Source: Chlorogloeopsis sp. ULAP01 (GTDB lineage: Bacteria; Cyanobacteriota; Cyanobacteriia; Cyanobacteriales; Nostocaceae). From it: 64,000 nucleotides of DNA. The DNA is taken from contig NZ_JAUDRH010000005.1 of NCBI RefSeq assembly GCF_030381805.1, positions 412,109 through 476,108 on the forward strand, written 5' to 3'. The notes under the pieces were generated by a model. It made no database searches and had not been told where the DNA came from. It worked only from the letters and a program-made list of their open reading frames with translations. Shown here piece by piece: positions 26,360 to 35,341 of the stretch. How positions within the stretch are numbered: the first letter of the stretch is position 1; the number at the start of each line of letters is the position of its first letter. Made by a program: the position numbers and the translations under genes.

Positions 26360-27238
26360 TTACGGTTGCTGTAAAAGTATCGGTAGTGTACTTTTTTCAC
26401 CACCGACGACAATTACTTTGGAGTTGGAAGATTGGGCTAGTTTCTCTGTAGCTTCTATTGCTCGCAATTGCAGCACAGAGTTAGTAAGTCCACTGGAAAT
26501 AATTTTTTGGGAGTCAGCAATTCCTCTGGCTTCTATGCGCTTACGTTCTGCTTCTTGACGCTCTGTTTCTAAAACAAATTTCATTCTCTGACTTTCTTGC
26601 TCTGCTTTGAGCCTCTCTTGAATCGCAGCTTGGAGAGTATCCGGCATTTTGATATCTCTTAATAGTGCTTCTTCCACCACAAAGCCTAAGGGAAGTAATT
26701 GTTGAGTGAGTTGTTGGTCGAGTTGCTCGGCTACTTCTTGGCGTTTGGTAGAATAAACAGCGACTGCTGGGTAGTTGGCTGTAATTGCACGCACGGTTGA
26801 GCGAAATCGAGAAATTATCAGTTCTTTTTCATCTACACCAATATTTTTATACACTGTTGCTGCTTTTTGGGGATCGAGCTTGTACTGAAGGCTAACATCC
26901 ATATTTAAGCTCAACCCTTCCTGTGATGTTGCATTGACATTTTCCTTGACATCCTTCAGCCGCGTGGAAAAATTGAGAACATTGGCAAAAGGGGTGATGA
27001 AATGTACACCTGGGCTTAGTGTATTATCGCTAACTCGACCAAATAAGTTAATAACTCCAACATTGCCTGGTGGTACGATTACCAAGATTTTGGAAATAGA
27101 AGTGAGGATTGCGATCGCACCAATCAATATACTAATCCCGCGAACTGCCCAACGAGATTTTTCACTAGATATCTTTCCTGAATTAAGAAAGACGAGAATT
27201 GCAATCAAGCTTGTCAGCAGGGAAAATATAAAATTCAT
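26360..27238 (-). CDS. Prohibitin/SPFH (band 7) membrane protein
   Basis: 292 aa. Two hydrophobic segments near the N-terminus (about 4-20 and 32-55) followed by the SPFH domain: VPPGNVGVINLFGRVSDNTLSPGVHFITPFANV, and a coiled-coil stretch rich in Glu/Arg/Ala (ERLKAEQESQRMKFVLETERQEAERKRI..., about 208-250). It is the cyanobacterial prohibitin type (Phb1-like), forming ring complexes in the membrane; its role is unclear but may be stress-related. Hairpin terminator downstream. Confidence 0.93.
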   Translation of the reverse strand: MNFIFSLLTSLIAILVFLNSGKISSEKSRWAVRGISILIGAIAILTSISKILVIVPPGNVGVINLFGRVSDNTLSPGVHFITPFANVLNFSTRLKDVKENVNATSQEGLSLNMDVSLQYKLDPQKAATVYKNIGVDEKELIISRFRSTVRAITANYPAVAVYSTKRQEVAEQLDQQLTQQLLPLGFVVEEALLRDIKMPDTLQAAIQERLKAEQESQRMKFVLETERQEAERKRIEARGIADSQKIISSGLTNSVLQLRAIEATEKLAQSSNSKVIVVGGEKSTLPILLQQP

Positions 27239-27339
27239 AAGTATTTCCTGTATAGTTAAGACGCAATAAGTACTTAACCACTACAGTATAAATTGCTCTT
27301 TCGTCCACTGCCTAAATGTCCTCAGTGTAGGACTTCTGC

Positions 27340-27927
27340 CTATAGTTCGGCTCTGTTCAACAAACTGGGGAATTGCTTGCAAAAAGGCAAATTGGGAAAA
27401 GTAGGGCTAATTTTTGACTCTATATATTTTCCATCCTGAAGAATATTTATTTTGAGCTTGTCATCTTCATAGAGCCAAACTTCTGGAACTCCCAGCGCTT
27501 CGTAAGCATCCAGTTGAGTTTTAGAGGTAACATCAACTTCTATCACTAAGTCAGGGGGTGGATCAAATCCCAAATCTATTCGCTCTTTACCAATCATCCG
27601 AGCATGATTTTGAATGTAAAAAGAGTCATCAGGCTCTACACCACAAGCCATATCTTCCCGTTTAAAGGTGGTTGAGCCAAAAGGCTCACAGTCAATTTCT
27701 AACTCTTCCAGCAGAATTTATACCAAATCCCCAATAATAACTTTGGCTAGCTCATGCTTCGGTAATGGCATTCTAATTTCCAATGTTCCCTGACTGTAAG
27801 CCAGCCGAGTAGCCCGATGCTCGCCAAGCTCTTCTAAAATAGCCTCAAATTCTTGTCAGCTAATATCATGGAGAATAACTCTATGTCCGGGCGGAACACT
27901 TAATTGCCGCAATTGAAGTGTTACCAT
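27340..27927 (-). pseudogene. Uma2-family gene broken by two in-frame stops
   Basis: Reading the minus strand from the ATG at 27927 gives a full-length Uma2 protein (195 codons) except for TGA at codon 24 (27858-27856), where the family would have a Trp, and TAA at codon 70 (27720-27718). Everything stays in one frame. The last 103 codons are an intact open frame and hold the Uma2 nuclease-fold core: DLGFDPPPDLVIEVDVTSKTQLD and GVPEVWLYEDDKL. The N-terminal part still reads VPPGHRVILHDIS / QEFEAILEELGEHRATRLAYSQGTLEIRMPLPKHE. Recent, point-mutation decay of a tandem partner of the intact Uma2 gene just upstream. Confidence 0.85.
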
Positions 27928-27998
27928 CAATAACCACCGAAATCTCAGGTTGAGCTTGCGAAAGCCAGTATGGAACTATCGTAGCAGTAACAAAATTA

Positions 27999-28577
27999 TT
28001 AACTAAACACGACTTGCATATCTAAAACAAAACCAGGTAAAACATCTTCTCCAGACAAACTTGTTGGACTATCAACTACCTCTACCGATTGATTAGGGCG
28101 ATAGATTTCAACTTTTTTATTCTTGGTATCAATTAACCAACCTAAACGGAGCCCATTATCAATATATTCTTGCATTTTTTTACGTAGGGGTTCCATGCGA
28201 TCGCTTTTGGAACGTAACTCAATCGCAAAGTCGGGACAAAGTGGCGGAAATGTTTCTTGTTCTGCTGGTGTGAGTGCATCCCACCTAGCTTGAGTCACCC
28301 AAGCCGCATCAGGAGAACGTTCAGCACCATTGGGAAGCTTAAAAGCTGTCGAGGAGTTAAAAGCAACACCAAGCTTAGATTGACGGTTCCAAAACCAGAG
28401 TTGTCCCTCAATATCGATGTTTCGCTTACCTGTATTTCCTCCCGTGGGGGGCATGATAATTAATTCTCCATTAGCAGTAAGTTCCAAGTGCAGATCGCGG
28501 TTAGCAGCAGCTAAAAGTGCAAACTGTTCTTCACTGACTTGGAGGTTTGGAGGGATATTAATAGGCAAACTGCTCAT
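27999..28577 (-). CDS. Uma2 family protein (PD-(D/E)XK nuclease fold, DUF820)
   Basis: 192 aa. Complete Uma2 protein: ELTANGELIIMPPTGGNTGKRNIDI at the start, SPDAAWVTQARWDAL with the Asp of the active-site fold, CPDFAIELRSKSD (Glu/Lys) and LRLGWLIDTKNKKVEIYRP. Uma2 proteins are extremely frequent in filamentous cyanobacteria; a nuclease role is inferred from the fold, not proven. A broken paralogue lies 71 bases downstream in the same direction. Confidence 0.93.
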   Translation of the reverse strand: MSSLPINIPPNLQVSEEQFALLAAANRDLHLELTANGELIIMPPTGGNTGKRNIDIEGQLWFWNRQSKLGVAFNSSTAFKLPNGAERSPDAAWVTQARWDALTPAEQETFPPLCPDFAIELRSKSDRMEPLRKKMQEYIDNGLRLGWLIDTKNKKVEIYRPNQSVEVVDSPTSLSGEDVLPGFVLDMQVVFS

Positions 28578-28648
28578 GATTTGGTAACTGTTACTTCATG
28601 AGGTGTCTAACAATTATGATCTTATCTTTTACAGTAAATATTAAGTAG

Positions 28649-28711
28649 GGTGTGTTAAGGCTATGTAAGGATTTGAGCATTTAAGAGAGTAGAGATTAGC
28701 CGTAACACACC
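28649..28711. repeat. GGTGTGTTA...TAACACACC repeat (variant copy 3)
   Basis: Nine-base arms at 28649-28657 and 28703-28711 with a 45-base interval, related to the GGTGCGTTA hairpins at 1020 and 12210. Confidence 0.5.
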
Positions 28712-28730
28712 AATAAATGCGGTGCATTAC

Positions 28731-28859
28731 TTAAAGCTCAATAGTGCCAAAAGGGCCTTGCATCTTTTTAATCTTACGTTCAAACTTCTTATCTGACATA
28801 AGAAGATAGCGAATTCCCAAAATCAACGCTGCGATCGCAGGATATAAAATTAAAGACAC
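28731..28859 (-). CDS. Candidate small membrane protein (42 aa)
   Basis: Too short for usual gene calling. From a GTG at 28859 it encodes 42 aa: a hydrophobic helix (SLILYPAIAALILGIRYLL) and a basic tail (MSDKKFERKIKKMQGPFG, ends TIEL). That layout is typical of real one-pass small proteins. Weak points: the start overlaps the fusA terminator hairpin, there is a stop just upstream, and no clear Shine-Dalgarno. An internal ATG (codon 21) would give only the tail. Kept as a candidate. Confidence 0.4.
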   Translation of the reverse strand: MSLILYPAIAALILGIRYLLMSDKKFERKIKKMQGPFGTIEL

Positions 28860-28873
28860 CCAAAATGGGTGTC
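28851..28873 (-). terminator. Rho-independent terminator of the EF-G paralogue gene
   Basis: Stem GACACCC/GGGTGTC (arms 28855-28861 and 28867-28873, loop 5 bases). Read on the minus strand the right arm is followed by TTTAATTTTATA. It lies 67 bases after the fusA-like stop. Confidence 0.75.
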
Positions 28874-28939
28874 CTTAATTTGTATCAAAATAAAAAGCTT
28901 AGAAATTCATAGATTCTAGATAAATCTAAAATCTAATGA

Positions 28940-30988
28940 TTATTTGCTATTGCCGTTACCACCATTACCACTATTCGCGGCAAGGATGCGTTCGGCAAGT
29001 TTGTCCGGTACTTCTTGGAGATGATCGAATTCCCAGTGGAAAGAACCGACGCCGAGTGTTTGCGATCGCAACTCTACGATAAAGTTTTGCATCTCTGCTT
29101 GGGGCAAGTAACCTGTGATGCTATCCCAGCCTTGCCAATCATGGATTGCTTCGTAACCTAAAATTTGTCCCCGCCTACCAGTTAAAAGTTGCATCACCTT
29201 GGAAGTAAATTCACTTGGTGTTGTCACTTGCACGCGGATAATTGGTTCTAGGAGAGTAGGTTGACACTGAGGCAATCCTGTTTGCATTGCCAGGCGAGCA
29301 GCTTGTTTGAATGCCTGTTCAGAACTATCAACGCTATGGTAGGAACCATTCGTCAGTGTTACTGCCACATCGACAACAGGGAAACCCAAAGGCCCATGTG
29401 CTAAAAATTCTCGCACACCTGTTTCCACACCGGGAATATACTGTCTAGGAACAACGCCACCGACAATAGTTTCGTTGAAATTAAAACCTTCACCACGTCC
29501 TAAAGGTTTGATGTCGAGATAAACATCGCCAAACTGCCCGTGTCCGCCACTTTGGTGCTTGTAGCGCCCGTGAACCGATGAAGTTGCTTTGCGGATGGTT
29601 TCTTTGTAAGGTACTTGTGGCAAGTGAGTCGTCATCGGCAAATTATACTTGCGACGCAGGCGATCTAGTGCCACTTGTAGGTGAATCTCGCCCTGTCCCC
29701 AGAGGATAACTTCGTGGGTGTCGCCGTGTTGTTCCCAAGCCAAAGATGGATCTTCTTCTAAGAGCTTGGTGATAGCACTACTCAACTTCACTTCATCGTT
29801 GCGTTTTTCAGGAATAATGGCTAGGGCATATACTGGTTCTAGCTGTTCGACTTTGGATAGTTGTACTGGTTGCGAGTTTGTCGAAAGTGTATCCCCTGTC
29901 TTGATGCCCTCCATTCGGCTTAAAGCAACAATTTCTCCAGCACCAACTTGATTAACTTGTTGTAACTGTTGCCCCATGAGACGGTAAATACCACCAGCAC
30001 GAATGCCATTGAGGACTATGCCATCGGTTAATTTACCCTGCCAAATACGCACTAAAGATAGTTTGCCACCTTGAGGTGTGTAGTAAGTTTTTAACACCTG
30101 GGCTAAAGTGCTATTGTCTTTGATTTTACTTAAACGACGTTCTGCTGTTGTTTCTGGTTCGGGGGCTTCTCGTAATAAGGCTTCTAGTAAAGGTCTAACG
30201 CCGTAATCTTGTTCGGCAACACCAAAGAATACTGGTACTACCAAATCTGCCCCTAATTCCATTTTTAAATCTTTAAGGATTTCCTCCTGGGGCGGTTCAA
30301 TGTCTTCTAAAAGTTCTTCTAGTAAGTGATCGTCAAAGTTTGCTAGAGCTTCGAGCATTTCTGCTCTAGCGGTGTGTTCTTCTTCTTTAAGTTCTTCGGG
30401 AAACGGTACAGGATCAGCAGGCGCGCCTGAATGATAATGATAGGCCTGCTCGGTGACTAAATCGATAAAGCCTATTAGCTGCTCCCCTCCCATTATTGGG
30501 TATTGGTGCGCTACTAAAGGACGGCTAGAAACAGCTTTGAGGGCATGCAGTGTTTCTAAGACATGGATGTTTGCCCGATCCATTTTGTTGACAAAGACGA
30601 GGTGGGGGATTTCCCAATCGTCGAGGAATTTAAATAGGGGGGCAAGGGTGAGGACGCGATCGTTGATGGGTTCGCAAACAACAATTGCCGCATCGACTCC
30701 TATCAGAGCGTTGTAAGTTTCTTGAGCAAATTCTACACTTCCGGGACAGTCAATAAAGGTGAAGCGAGTGCTGTTATACTCGGTGCTAGCAGCGCTAACT
30801 TCCACACTCATTTGGCGATCGCGTGCTTCTTGAGCACTATCTCCTACGGTGTTAGCATCTTTGACACTGCCCTTGCGGGAAATAGCTCCTGTTACAAATA
30901 ACAAACTTTCTAGTAAAGTTGTTTTCCCACTTAAATATGGGCCGACAATTGCAACATTTCGCGAACCCGAATTTACTTTTTCGTTCAT
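28940..30988 (-). CDS. Elongation factor G paralogue (EF-G2-like GTPase)
   Basis: 682 aa. Translation GTPase: P-loop GPYLSGKTT (about residues 16-24), G3-type DCPGS, FVNKMDRA (G4), then EF-G domains II-V (AGGIYRLMGQQLQQVNQVGAGEIVAL, GQGEIHLQVALDRLRRKYN, VHGRYKHQSGGHGQFGDVYLDIKP, and the C-terminal RRGQILGYEAI). It differs from canonical EF-G in the P-loop and switch sequences, fitting the second EF-G family found beside FusA in many bacteria; whether it translocates or recycles ribosomes is unknown. Start ATG 30988 is fixed by GGGAGG four bases upstream; the longer frame begins at 31012. Strong terminator downstream. Confidence 0.92.
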   Translation of the reverse strand: MNEKVNSGSRNVAIVGPYLSGKTTLLESLLFVTGAISRKGSVKDANTVGDSAQEARDRQMSVEVSAASTEYNSTRFTFIDCPGSVEFAQETYNALIGVDAAIVVCEPINDRVLTLAPLFKFLDDWEIPHLVFVNKMDRANIHVLETLHALKAVSSRPLVAHQYPIMGGEQLIGFIDLVTEQAYHYHSGAPADPVPFPEELKEEEHTARAEMLEALANFDDHLLEELLEDIEPPQEEILKDLKMELGADLVVPVFFGVAEQDYGVRPLLEALLREAPEPETTAERRLSKIKDNSTLAQVLKTYYTPQGGKLSLVRIWQGKLTDGIVLNGIRAGGIYRLMGQQLQQVNQVGAGEIVALSRMEGIKTGDTLSTNSQPVQLSKVEQLEPVYALAIIPEKRNDEVKLSSAITKLLEEDPSLAWEQHGDTHEVILWGQGEIHLQVALDRLRRKYNLPMTTHLPQVPYKETIRKATSSVHGRYKHQSGGHGQFGDVYLDIKPLGRGEGFNFNETIVGGVVPRQYIPGVETGVREFLAHGPLGFPVVDVAVTLTNGSYHSVDSSEQAFKQAARLAMQTGLPQCQPTLLEPIIRVQVTTPSEFTSKVMQLLTGRRGQILGYEAIHDWQGWDSITGYLPQAEMQNFIVELRSQTLGVGSFHWEFDHLQEVPDKLAERILAANSGNGGNGNSK

Positions 30989-31530
30989 AAAACCTCCCTT
31001 GCGGTTAGCCACATCTAGCCGCGTTATCCTTAATTGATGCAGGGATCAAAACGGTTATTTAACGAAATTATCTCGTCTTTAATTTGACATTAACTCGCGT
31101 TTAACCAAGCCGCAAAAAATCGTATATTGTTGTAAGATTAAACTCGATAAAATTAAACTTTTACAAATTTTTATAGAAAAAAATTAAGTTTAATGAATAG
31201 ATTTTAACTAGACTCAAATATTTGTAAATAAATTGTAATCTAAACTGTTGCGAAACAATAAATCTATGCAAGCATCACTATCAAGAAACAAGGCAGCTAT
31301 GCTGGAGGCAGAAGGAAAGAGGATTTGACTCATGCGTAGCGAGTGGTGATTGGCAACACCGGGGTTACTCTTAAGGAAAAGTTAGAAGGAAAATAAACAA
31401 GTGTTGTTTGCATTCATTACAGTTCAGTTTGACTATTCAAATAAGATGCTCGATTAAAAATATCGTATTTTTGAACTGTTAAGTTTGATATTAGTAAGTA
31501 GCCCTTGCTGAACTGACTACACCAGAACGG
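30989..31530. other. Divergent spacer between the EF-G paralogue and a TPR gene
   Basis: 542 AT-rich bases. Both promoters lie here. There is a short piece of repeat (about 31296-31322, GGCAGAAGGAAAGAGGA). No gene seen. Confidence 0.45.
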
Positions 31531-32538
31531 ATGAAAAAAACTTTCTTTACCTACCTACGGAAGCCGCTACGCGTCTACTGCCTTCTGCCTCTCCGAAGCT
31601 TTGAGCGGAAGTTTCCTCCGATCAAACTTCTCTCTGCCTTCTGCCTTCTGCCTTATTTTCAAGTCAGCAGTATTTTCTATTCATCTTCATCTTTCGCTGC
31701 TATTTCTGCTCCCCATCGCCCTTTGTTGGCGCAGAATTCTTCTAAAAACGCTGTAGACTATTTAAATCAAGGGTTACAGTCTGTTCAAAGCGGGAAAGTA
31801 GAAGATGCGATCGCAGCTTTCTCAAAAGCAGCCCAGCTAGATCCCACTCTTGCCCCAGCTCACTATAATTTGGGATTAGCACTGCGACAATCAGGACAAT
31901 TACAACCAGCCGCAGATGCATTTTATCGAGCTACTCAAGCCGATCCTAAGTTTGCTCTTGCCTACGCGAATTTAGGAGGAGCACTGTTAGAAGGAAGAAA
32001 TCTTCAGCAAGCAAATGATTACTTGCAGAGAGCTTTAGAAATCGATCCCCAACTCGGAGTTGCTCATTACAACTTAGGTTTGGTAAGACAAGAGCAAAGA
32101 GATTGGGAAAAAGCGATCGCAGCCTTTAAAAAAGCAATTGAATATAGCAAAAATGCGCCTGAGCCAGCCTATCATATGGGAATGTGTTACCTTCAGCAAG
32201 GCAAAATTGATAGAGCTAAAGACGCCTTTCAAAAAGCAGTAAAAATTAATCCCAAATATCCAGAAGCTCACTACAGTCTTGGTTCAGTTTTGTATAACCA
32301 AGGTAAACTACAAGATGCGTTAGAAGCCTTTAGAAAATCAGCTCAAGCTAATCCTAACTATCCTAATGCTTATTATGGCGCGGGGTTAGTTTTTATACAA
32401 TTAAAACAATATGCAGACGCAACAAAAGTTTTACTGTCTGCTAGAGATTTATACAAAACTCAGAATCATCTTGAATGGGTAAGTAAAACTGAGCAATTAT
32501 TACAACAAATACAAACTATGAATAACCAGCCTCGCTGA
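31531..32538 (+). CDS. TPR-repeat protein, N-terminus altered by repeat sequence
   Basis: 335 aa. Residues about 75-320 are seven or so 34-residue TPR units (AIAAFSKAAQLDPTLAPAHYNLGLAL, and so on), so it is a scaffold for protein-protein binding. Residues about 8-50 are odd: the DNA (about 31546-31662) is made of dispersed-repeat pieces (CTACGGAAGCCGCTACGCGTC, CTGCCTTCTGCC units), read as TYLRKPLRVYCLLPLRSFERK and LLSAFCLLPYF. The real start may be within or after this stretch; the FYSSSSFAAISAPHRPLLAQ part may be the remains of a signal peptide. PsiE lies downstream in the same direction. Confidence 0.85.
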   Translation: MKKTFFTYLRKPLRVYCLLPLRSFERKFPPIKLLSAFCLLPYFQVSSIFYSSSSFAAISAPHRPLLAQNSSKNAVDYLNQGLQSVQSGKVEDAIAAFSKAAQLDPTLAPAHYNLGLALRQSGQLQPAADAFYRATQADPKFALAYANLGGALLEGRNLQQANDYLQRALEIDPQLGVAHYNLGLVRQEQRDWEKAIAAFKKAIEYSKNAPEPAYHMGMCYLQQGKIDRAKDAFQKAVKINPKYPEAHYSLGSVLYNQGKLQDALEAFRKSAQANPNYPNAYYGAGLVFIQLKQYADATKVLLSARDLYKTQNHLEWVSKTEQLLQQIQTMNNQPR

Positions 32539-32628
32539 GGCACAATATTTCAGAATCTATCAAAATAGAAGGTGTTGGGTAAACTGGCTGGTGTGTTCAA
32601 AAGTTGTCCCAGTACCAATGAAAAATTC

Positions 32629-33168
32629 ATGAGAAAGCGTTCTAAAAGCCAATTTTTGTTATGCGATCGCTGGCTGAACCGACATTGGCTTGTCCGCAAC
32701 ATGGAGGCTTTCCAAGATTTAATCGTGATTGTCCTCTGTTTTAGCTTGTTTGCCCTTATGCTTATGCAATTGTGGGGAATATTTATTGCCCTTACGCAAC
32801 AATTTGACTATAAACTTGTGACTGCCAAAATCCTGTTCATCTTGATTTTGGTTGAGCTTTTTCGATTGTTAATGGTTTACTTACAAGAACACAGCATTGC
32901 TGTAGGTGTAGCAGTTGAGATCACGATTGTATCTGTGCTCCGAGAGGTAGTTGTTCACGGGGCATTAGAAATTTCCTGGATTAAAGCCGCATCAATTTGC
33001 GGTTTATTATTTATTTTGAGTGCGTTATTGATCGTATGTGCTAAAACACCACATATGGACTGCATGAGCGCAAACACCAAATTTTGTCCGATTGTGTATC
33101 TTGAGGAAAACCAAAAGCAAAAAGATTTTGAATTAGAGCATGCTCGTCAGTCTGAAGAGTTTGGTTGA
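32629..33168 (+). CDS. PsiE-family membrane protein (phosphate-starvation-inducible type)
   Basis: About 179 aa. Four hydrophobic segments (VIVLCFSLFALMLMQLWGIF, KILFILILVELFRLLMVY, VAVEITIVSVLREVV, AASICGLLFILSALLIV) in the order and spacing of PsiE / YjbA. The LVELFRLLMVYLQEH and EITIVSVLREVV segments are the family core. Role in phosphate starvation is known only for E. coli. The ATG at 32629 (MRKRSKS) is the likely start; the frame can be extended to a GTG at 32572. Confidence 0.85.
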   Translation: MRKRSKSQFLLCDRWLNRHWLVRNMEAFQDLIVIVLCFSLFALMLMQLWGIFIALTQQFDYKLVTAKILFILILVELFRLLMVYLQEHSIAVGVAVEITIVSVLREVVVHGALEISWIKAASICGLLFILSALLIVCAKTPHMDCMSANTKFCPIVYLEENQKQKDFELEHARQSEEFG

Positions 33169-33342
33169 ATATCTTAAGATACGCAAAAGATTGACTTCAC
33201 GCTACAAATCGTCGTATCAAACCAAGCATTGTTTTTTCATGCCTAAACTTTAGTTGTATTCTTGCATACGCTTCTTGACAGATGAATACCTGTTTGAGGA
33301 GGGGTAGAAGAGAAATAGAAAACTCAAAAGAGGGTAGAATCT

Positions 33343-33585
33343 ATGACTCAAACTGCGGATAAACAGTCTCAAAGTCCTATTAGCAACCTGGAGTATGACT
33401 TTCTCACCGTGTTGCAAAATAAAGGCAAAGCAATTAAAGCTTACGATAAATATATCCAAGATGCACAGGAAGCTGGCTCTCAGCCTTGTGTAGAGTTATT
33501 CCAAAAATTGCGCCAGTCTGACATTGAGCAAGCACAGGAAATTCGTCATCATCTTCAAGAAGTAATGCAAAAAGGTAAGATGTAA
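33343..33585 (+). CDS. Small conserved hypothetical protein
   Basis: 80 aa, soluble and helical: YDFLTVLQNKGKAIKAYDKYIQDAQEAGSQPCVELFQKLRQSDIEQAQEIRHHLQEV. Looks like a two- or three-helix protein of the type conserved across cyanobacteria; I cannot name a function. Start ATG 33343 with GAGGGT upstream. A terminator hairpin follows at 33611-33638. Confidence 0.8.
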   Translation: MTQTADKQSQSPISNLEYDFLTVLQNKGKAIKAYDKYIQDAQEAGSQPCVELFQKLRQSDIEQAQEIRHHLQEVMQKGKM

Positions 33586-33610
33586 AGTTGCGAATTATCA
33601 CTAGTTAGTT

Positions 33611-33638
33611 TAAGCCTGGGATCTTAATCTCAGGCTTA
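33611..33638 (+). terminator. Hairpin terminator after the 80-aa gene
   Basis: Arms TAAGCCTGGGAT (33611-33622) and ATCTCAGGCTTA (33627-33638), one mismatch, 4-base loop, followed by TTGTGTT. Lies 26 bases after the stop. Confidence 0.75.
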
Positions 33639-34135
33639 TTGTGTTATGTATCACTAATAATAATACTAAGTTAAGTAATTACCAATAATTAAAAATTGCC
33701 TCCATCTGTATACAGAATAATCTGTCTGGATGCTTATAAACAGAAATTAACTATAAGCAAGTAAAAACAATGTATAAATTAAAACTGTATAAGCTGACTT
33801 TTAAATTTTAGTTATGTCTTAAAATTCTTAGTTTTATTAAGAACTGTTAAGTGAATAATAACATTTGCTAAATTTATTTGATTTATAGTTGAGAGTTATC
33901 AGATATTAGGTACATTAACTAGCTCGTACTAATTTTGCATAGACACAGTTCCTAAAACATTTTGTCTAGGAGCTTGCTCTTTAGTAAGTAGGACATTAAT
34001 TTGAGACATTGTGGTCAATCAAAAATTTAGCTTGTCTTAATAGTGTTAATTGTCATAATTACGACAGTGAACACCGTAAAAAATGTCCAGCATTGATGTT
34101 ACTCAAACATTAAATAATAAATTTAGTTATTGCTT
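33639..34135. other. AT-rich spacer
   Basis: About 500 bases after the terminator. No open frame with coding character, tRNA or strong hairpin was seen; it should carry the promoter of the next gene. Confidence 0.45.
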
Positions 34136-34576
34136 ATGGAAGCCTTATTTTGTTTGTCACCACGCTATCGCCTTGATGATGAACTACCTTGGCTAGAAGG
34201 GATAGATCCGAGTCGTCAGTATTGGATTACGGTAAATGGAGACAAAAATCTAACAGTATCGCTTCCTGGGTTAACGGTTTCTTCCAAAAATGAATTAAAG
34301 CAATTTATCCAGCAATTTCGCTCGCTACAGCCAGGAGAGCAAATGACCTTGGCTAGAATTAATAAAACTTGCACGATTCGCTGTGTTAGTTCTAATTGCT
34401 ACGCTATAGAAGCTGAAATTGACAATGCTCCTGTCTGGCATTTATTTGATCAAGAAACTCTAGATAGTCTTTTAATGACTGCACATCCTGATTGGCAATG
34501 TGCTCCCAAAGACATTGAGTTGGGACGTAGATTACTAATGCAATCCTTTCAGCAGGCGGCAATTAGTAAGAGTTAA
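34136..34576 (+). CDS. Conserved-type hypothetical protein
   Basis: 146 aa, family not recognised. It is soluble, with YRLDDELPWLEGIDPSRQYWITVNGDK at the start and an internal LTLARINKTC..IRCVSSNCYAIEAE stretch with three cysteines. The C-terminus is helical. ATG at 34136 chosen; the TTG at 34130 adds two residues. Convergent with the CTDH gene. Function unknown. Confidence 0.7.
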   Translation: MEALFCLSPRYRLDDELPWLEGIDPSRQYWITVNGDKNLTVSLPGLTVSSKNELKQFIQQFRSLQPGEQMTLARINKTCTIRCVSSNCYAIEAEIDNAPVWHLFDQETLDSLLMTAHPDWQCAPKDIELGRRLLMQSFQQAAISKS

Positions 34577-34637
34577 GAAAATTTAGTGGTAATTGTTAGT
34601 GGTTAGTGGCTAAATGAACTAACTACTAACAAGTTTT

Positions 34638-35063
34638 TCATCTCCGTAAATTTAGTAACTCTTGTGGAGAGGCTAAAAGTTTAATTTTGATGTAAATAAT
34701 TTGCTTTTGTTGGTTGAGGATAAAATGCCATAAAACGTTGACGCCACACCAAGAAGTTTGAGCTTTGCCTGTCACCTGAAGTTGGATCTGCCCATTTTCC
34801 AATGTTTCGGCTATGCCTTGACGAGGATAAGCTTTAATATCTTGTGCTTCTTGTTTAAGATAAGTAGCGATCGCATCTTGTCCGGTAATTCCTGATTCAA
34901 AGGGTGGATGCATGGTACCATCTTCTGCAAATAAAGTAGCAGTTGCATCAAATTCCCTCGCATTTAAAGTTTGAAAATATTGCGAAACTGTCGGTTCGCT
35001 AATCCCTTCAATAGTGATATCTCCTAAATCATCTATGGATTTCGGCGATTGTGATGAAAGCAT
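34638..35063 (-). CDS. C-terminal-domain homologue of the orange carotenoid protein (CTDH)
   Basis: 141 aa of NTF2-like fold (SnoaL/OCP-C type): TVSQYFQTLNAREFDATATLFAEDGTMHPPFESGITGQDAIATYLKQEA at the start, then QLQVTGKAQTSWCGVNVLWHFILN and a final helix. CTDHs bind a keto-carotenoid and hand it to HCPs or apo-OCP. Cys106 in SWCGVN probably corresponds to the disulfide-forming Cys of Anabaena CTDH (inference). The HCP4-like gene is 279 bases upstream on the same strand, the same gene pair as in Nostoc PCC 7120; a fold-back element fills the gap. Carotenoid binding is inferred. Confidence 0.92.
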   Translation of the reverse strand: MLSSQSPKSIDDLGDITIEGISEPTVSQYFQTLNAREFDATATLFAEDGTMHPPFESGITGQDAIATYLKQEAQDIKAYPRQGIAETLENGQIQLQVTGKAQTSWCGVNVLWHFILNQQKQIIYIKIKLLASPQELLNLRR

Positions 35064-35150
35064 AATATAACTCCAGATTATTATATTTACATCAACTTAC
35101 AGGTAACAGTCGATTTAAAGCTTGCTGCTGAAGATGTATTTTTGTTGGTT

Positions 35151-35219
35151 GGTAGGGGCGGGTTTTGCTGATAATCTTGCTGTTCAAACCGAGAATTTGT
35201 CTTCTAAACCCGCCCGTAC
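35151..35219. repeat. Fold-back element (GGGCGGGTTT ends), copy 2
   Basis: Begins GGTAGGGGCGGGTTTTGCTG and ends CTAAACCCGCCCGTACA; flanked by the GTGGTTAGTAG sequence seen at other copies. Shares the inner GATAATCTTGCTGTTCAAAC with copies 1 and 3. It separates the HCP and CTDH genes, so in a joint transcript it would form a hairpin between the two messages. Confidence 0.8.
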
Positions 35220-35341
35220 AGTGGTTAGTAGTTCTCCCCATCCTCTGCGTGAGATAAAAAATGCTCTTTATACTCTTCTTAGAAATAGAAAAATATAAAG
35301 AGCAGTTTGTGTTGGAAATTAAGGGGAGTCTTACGAACTGA

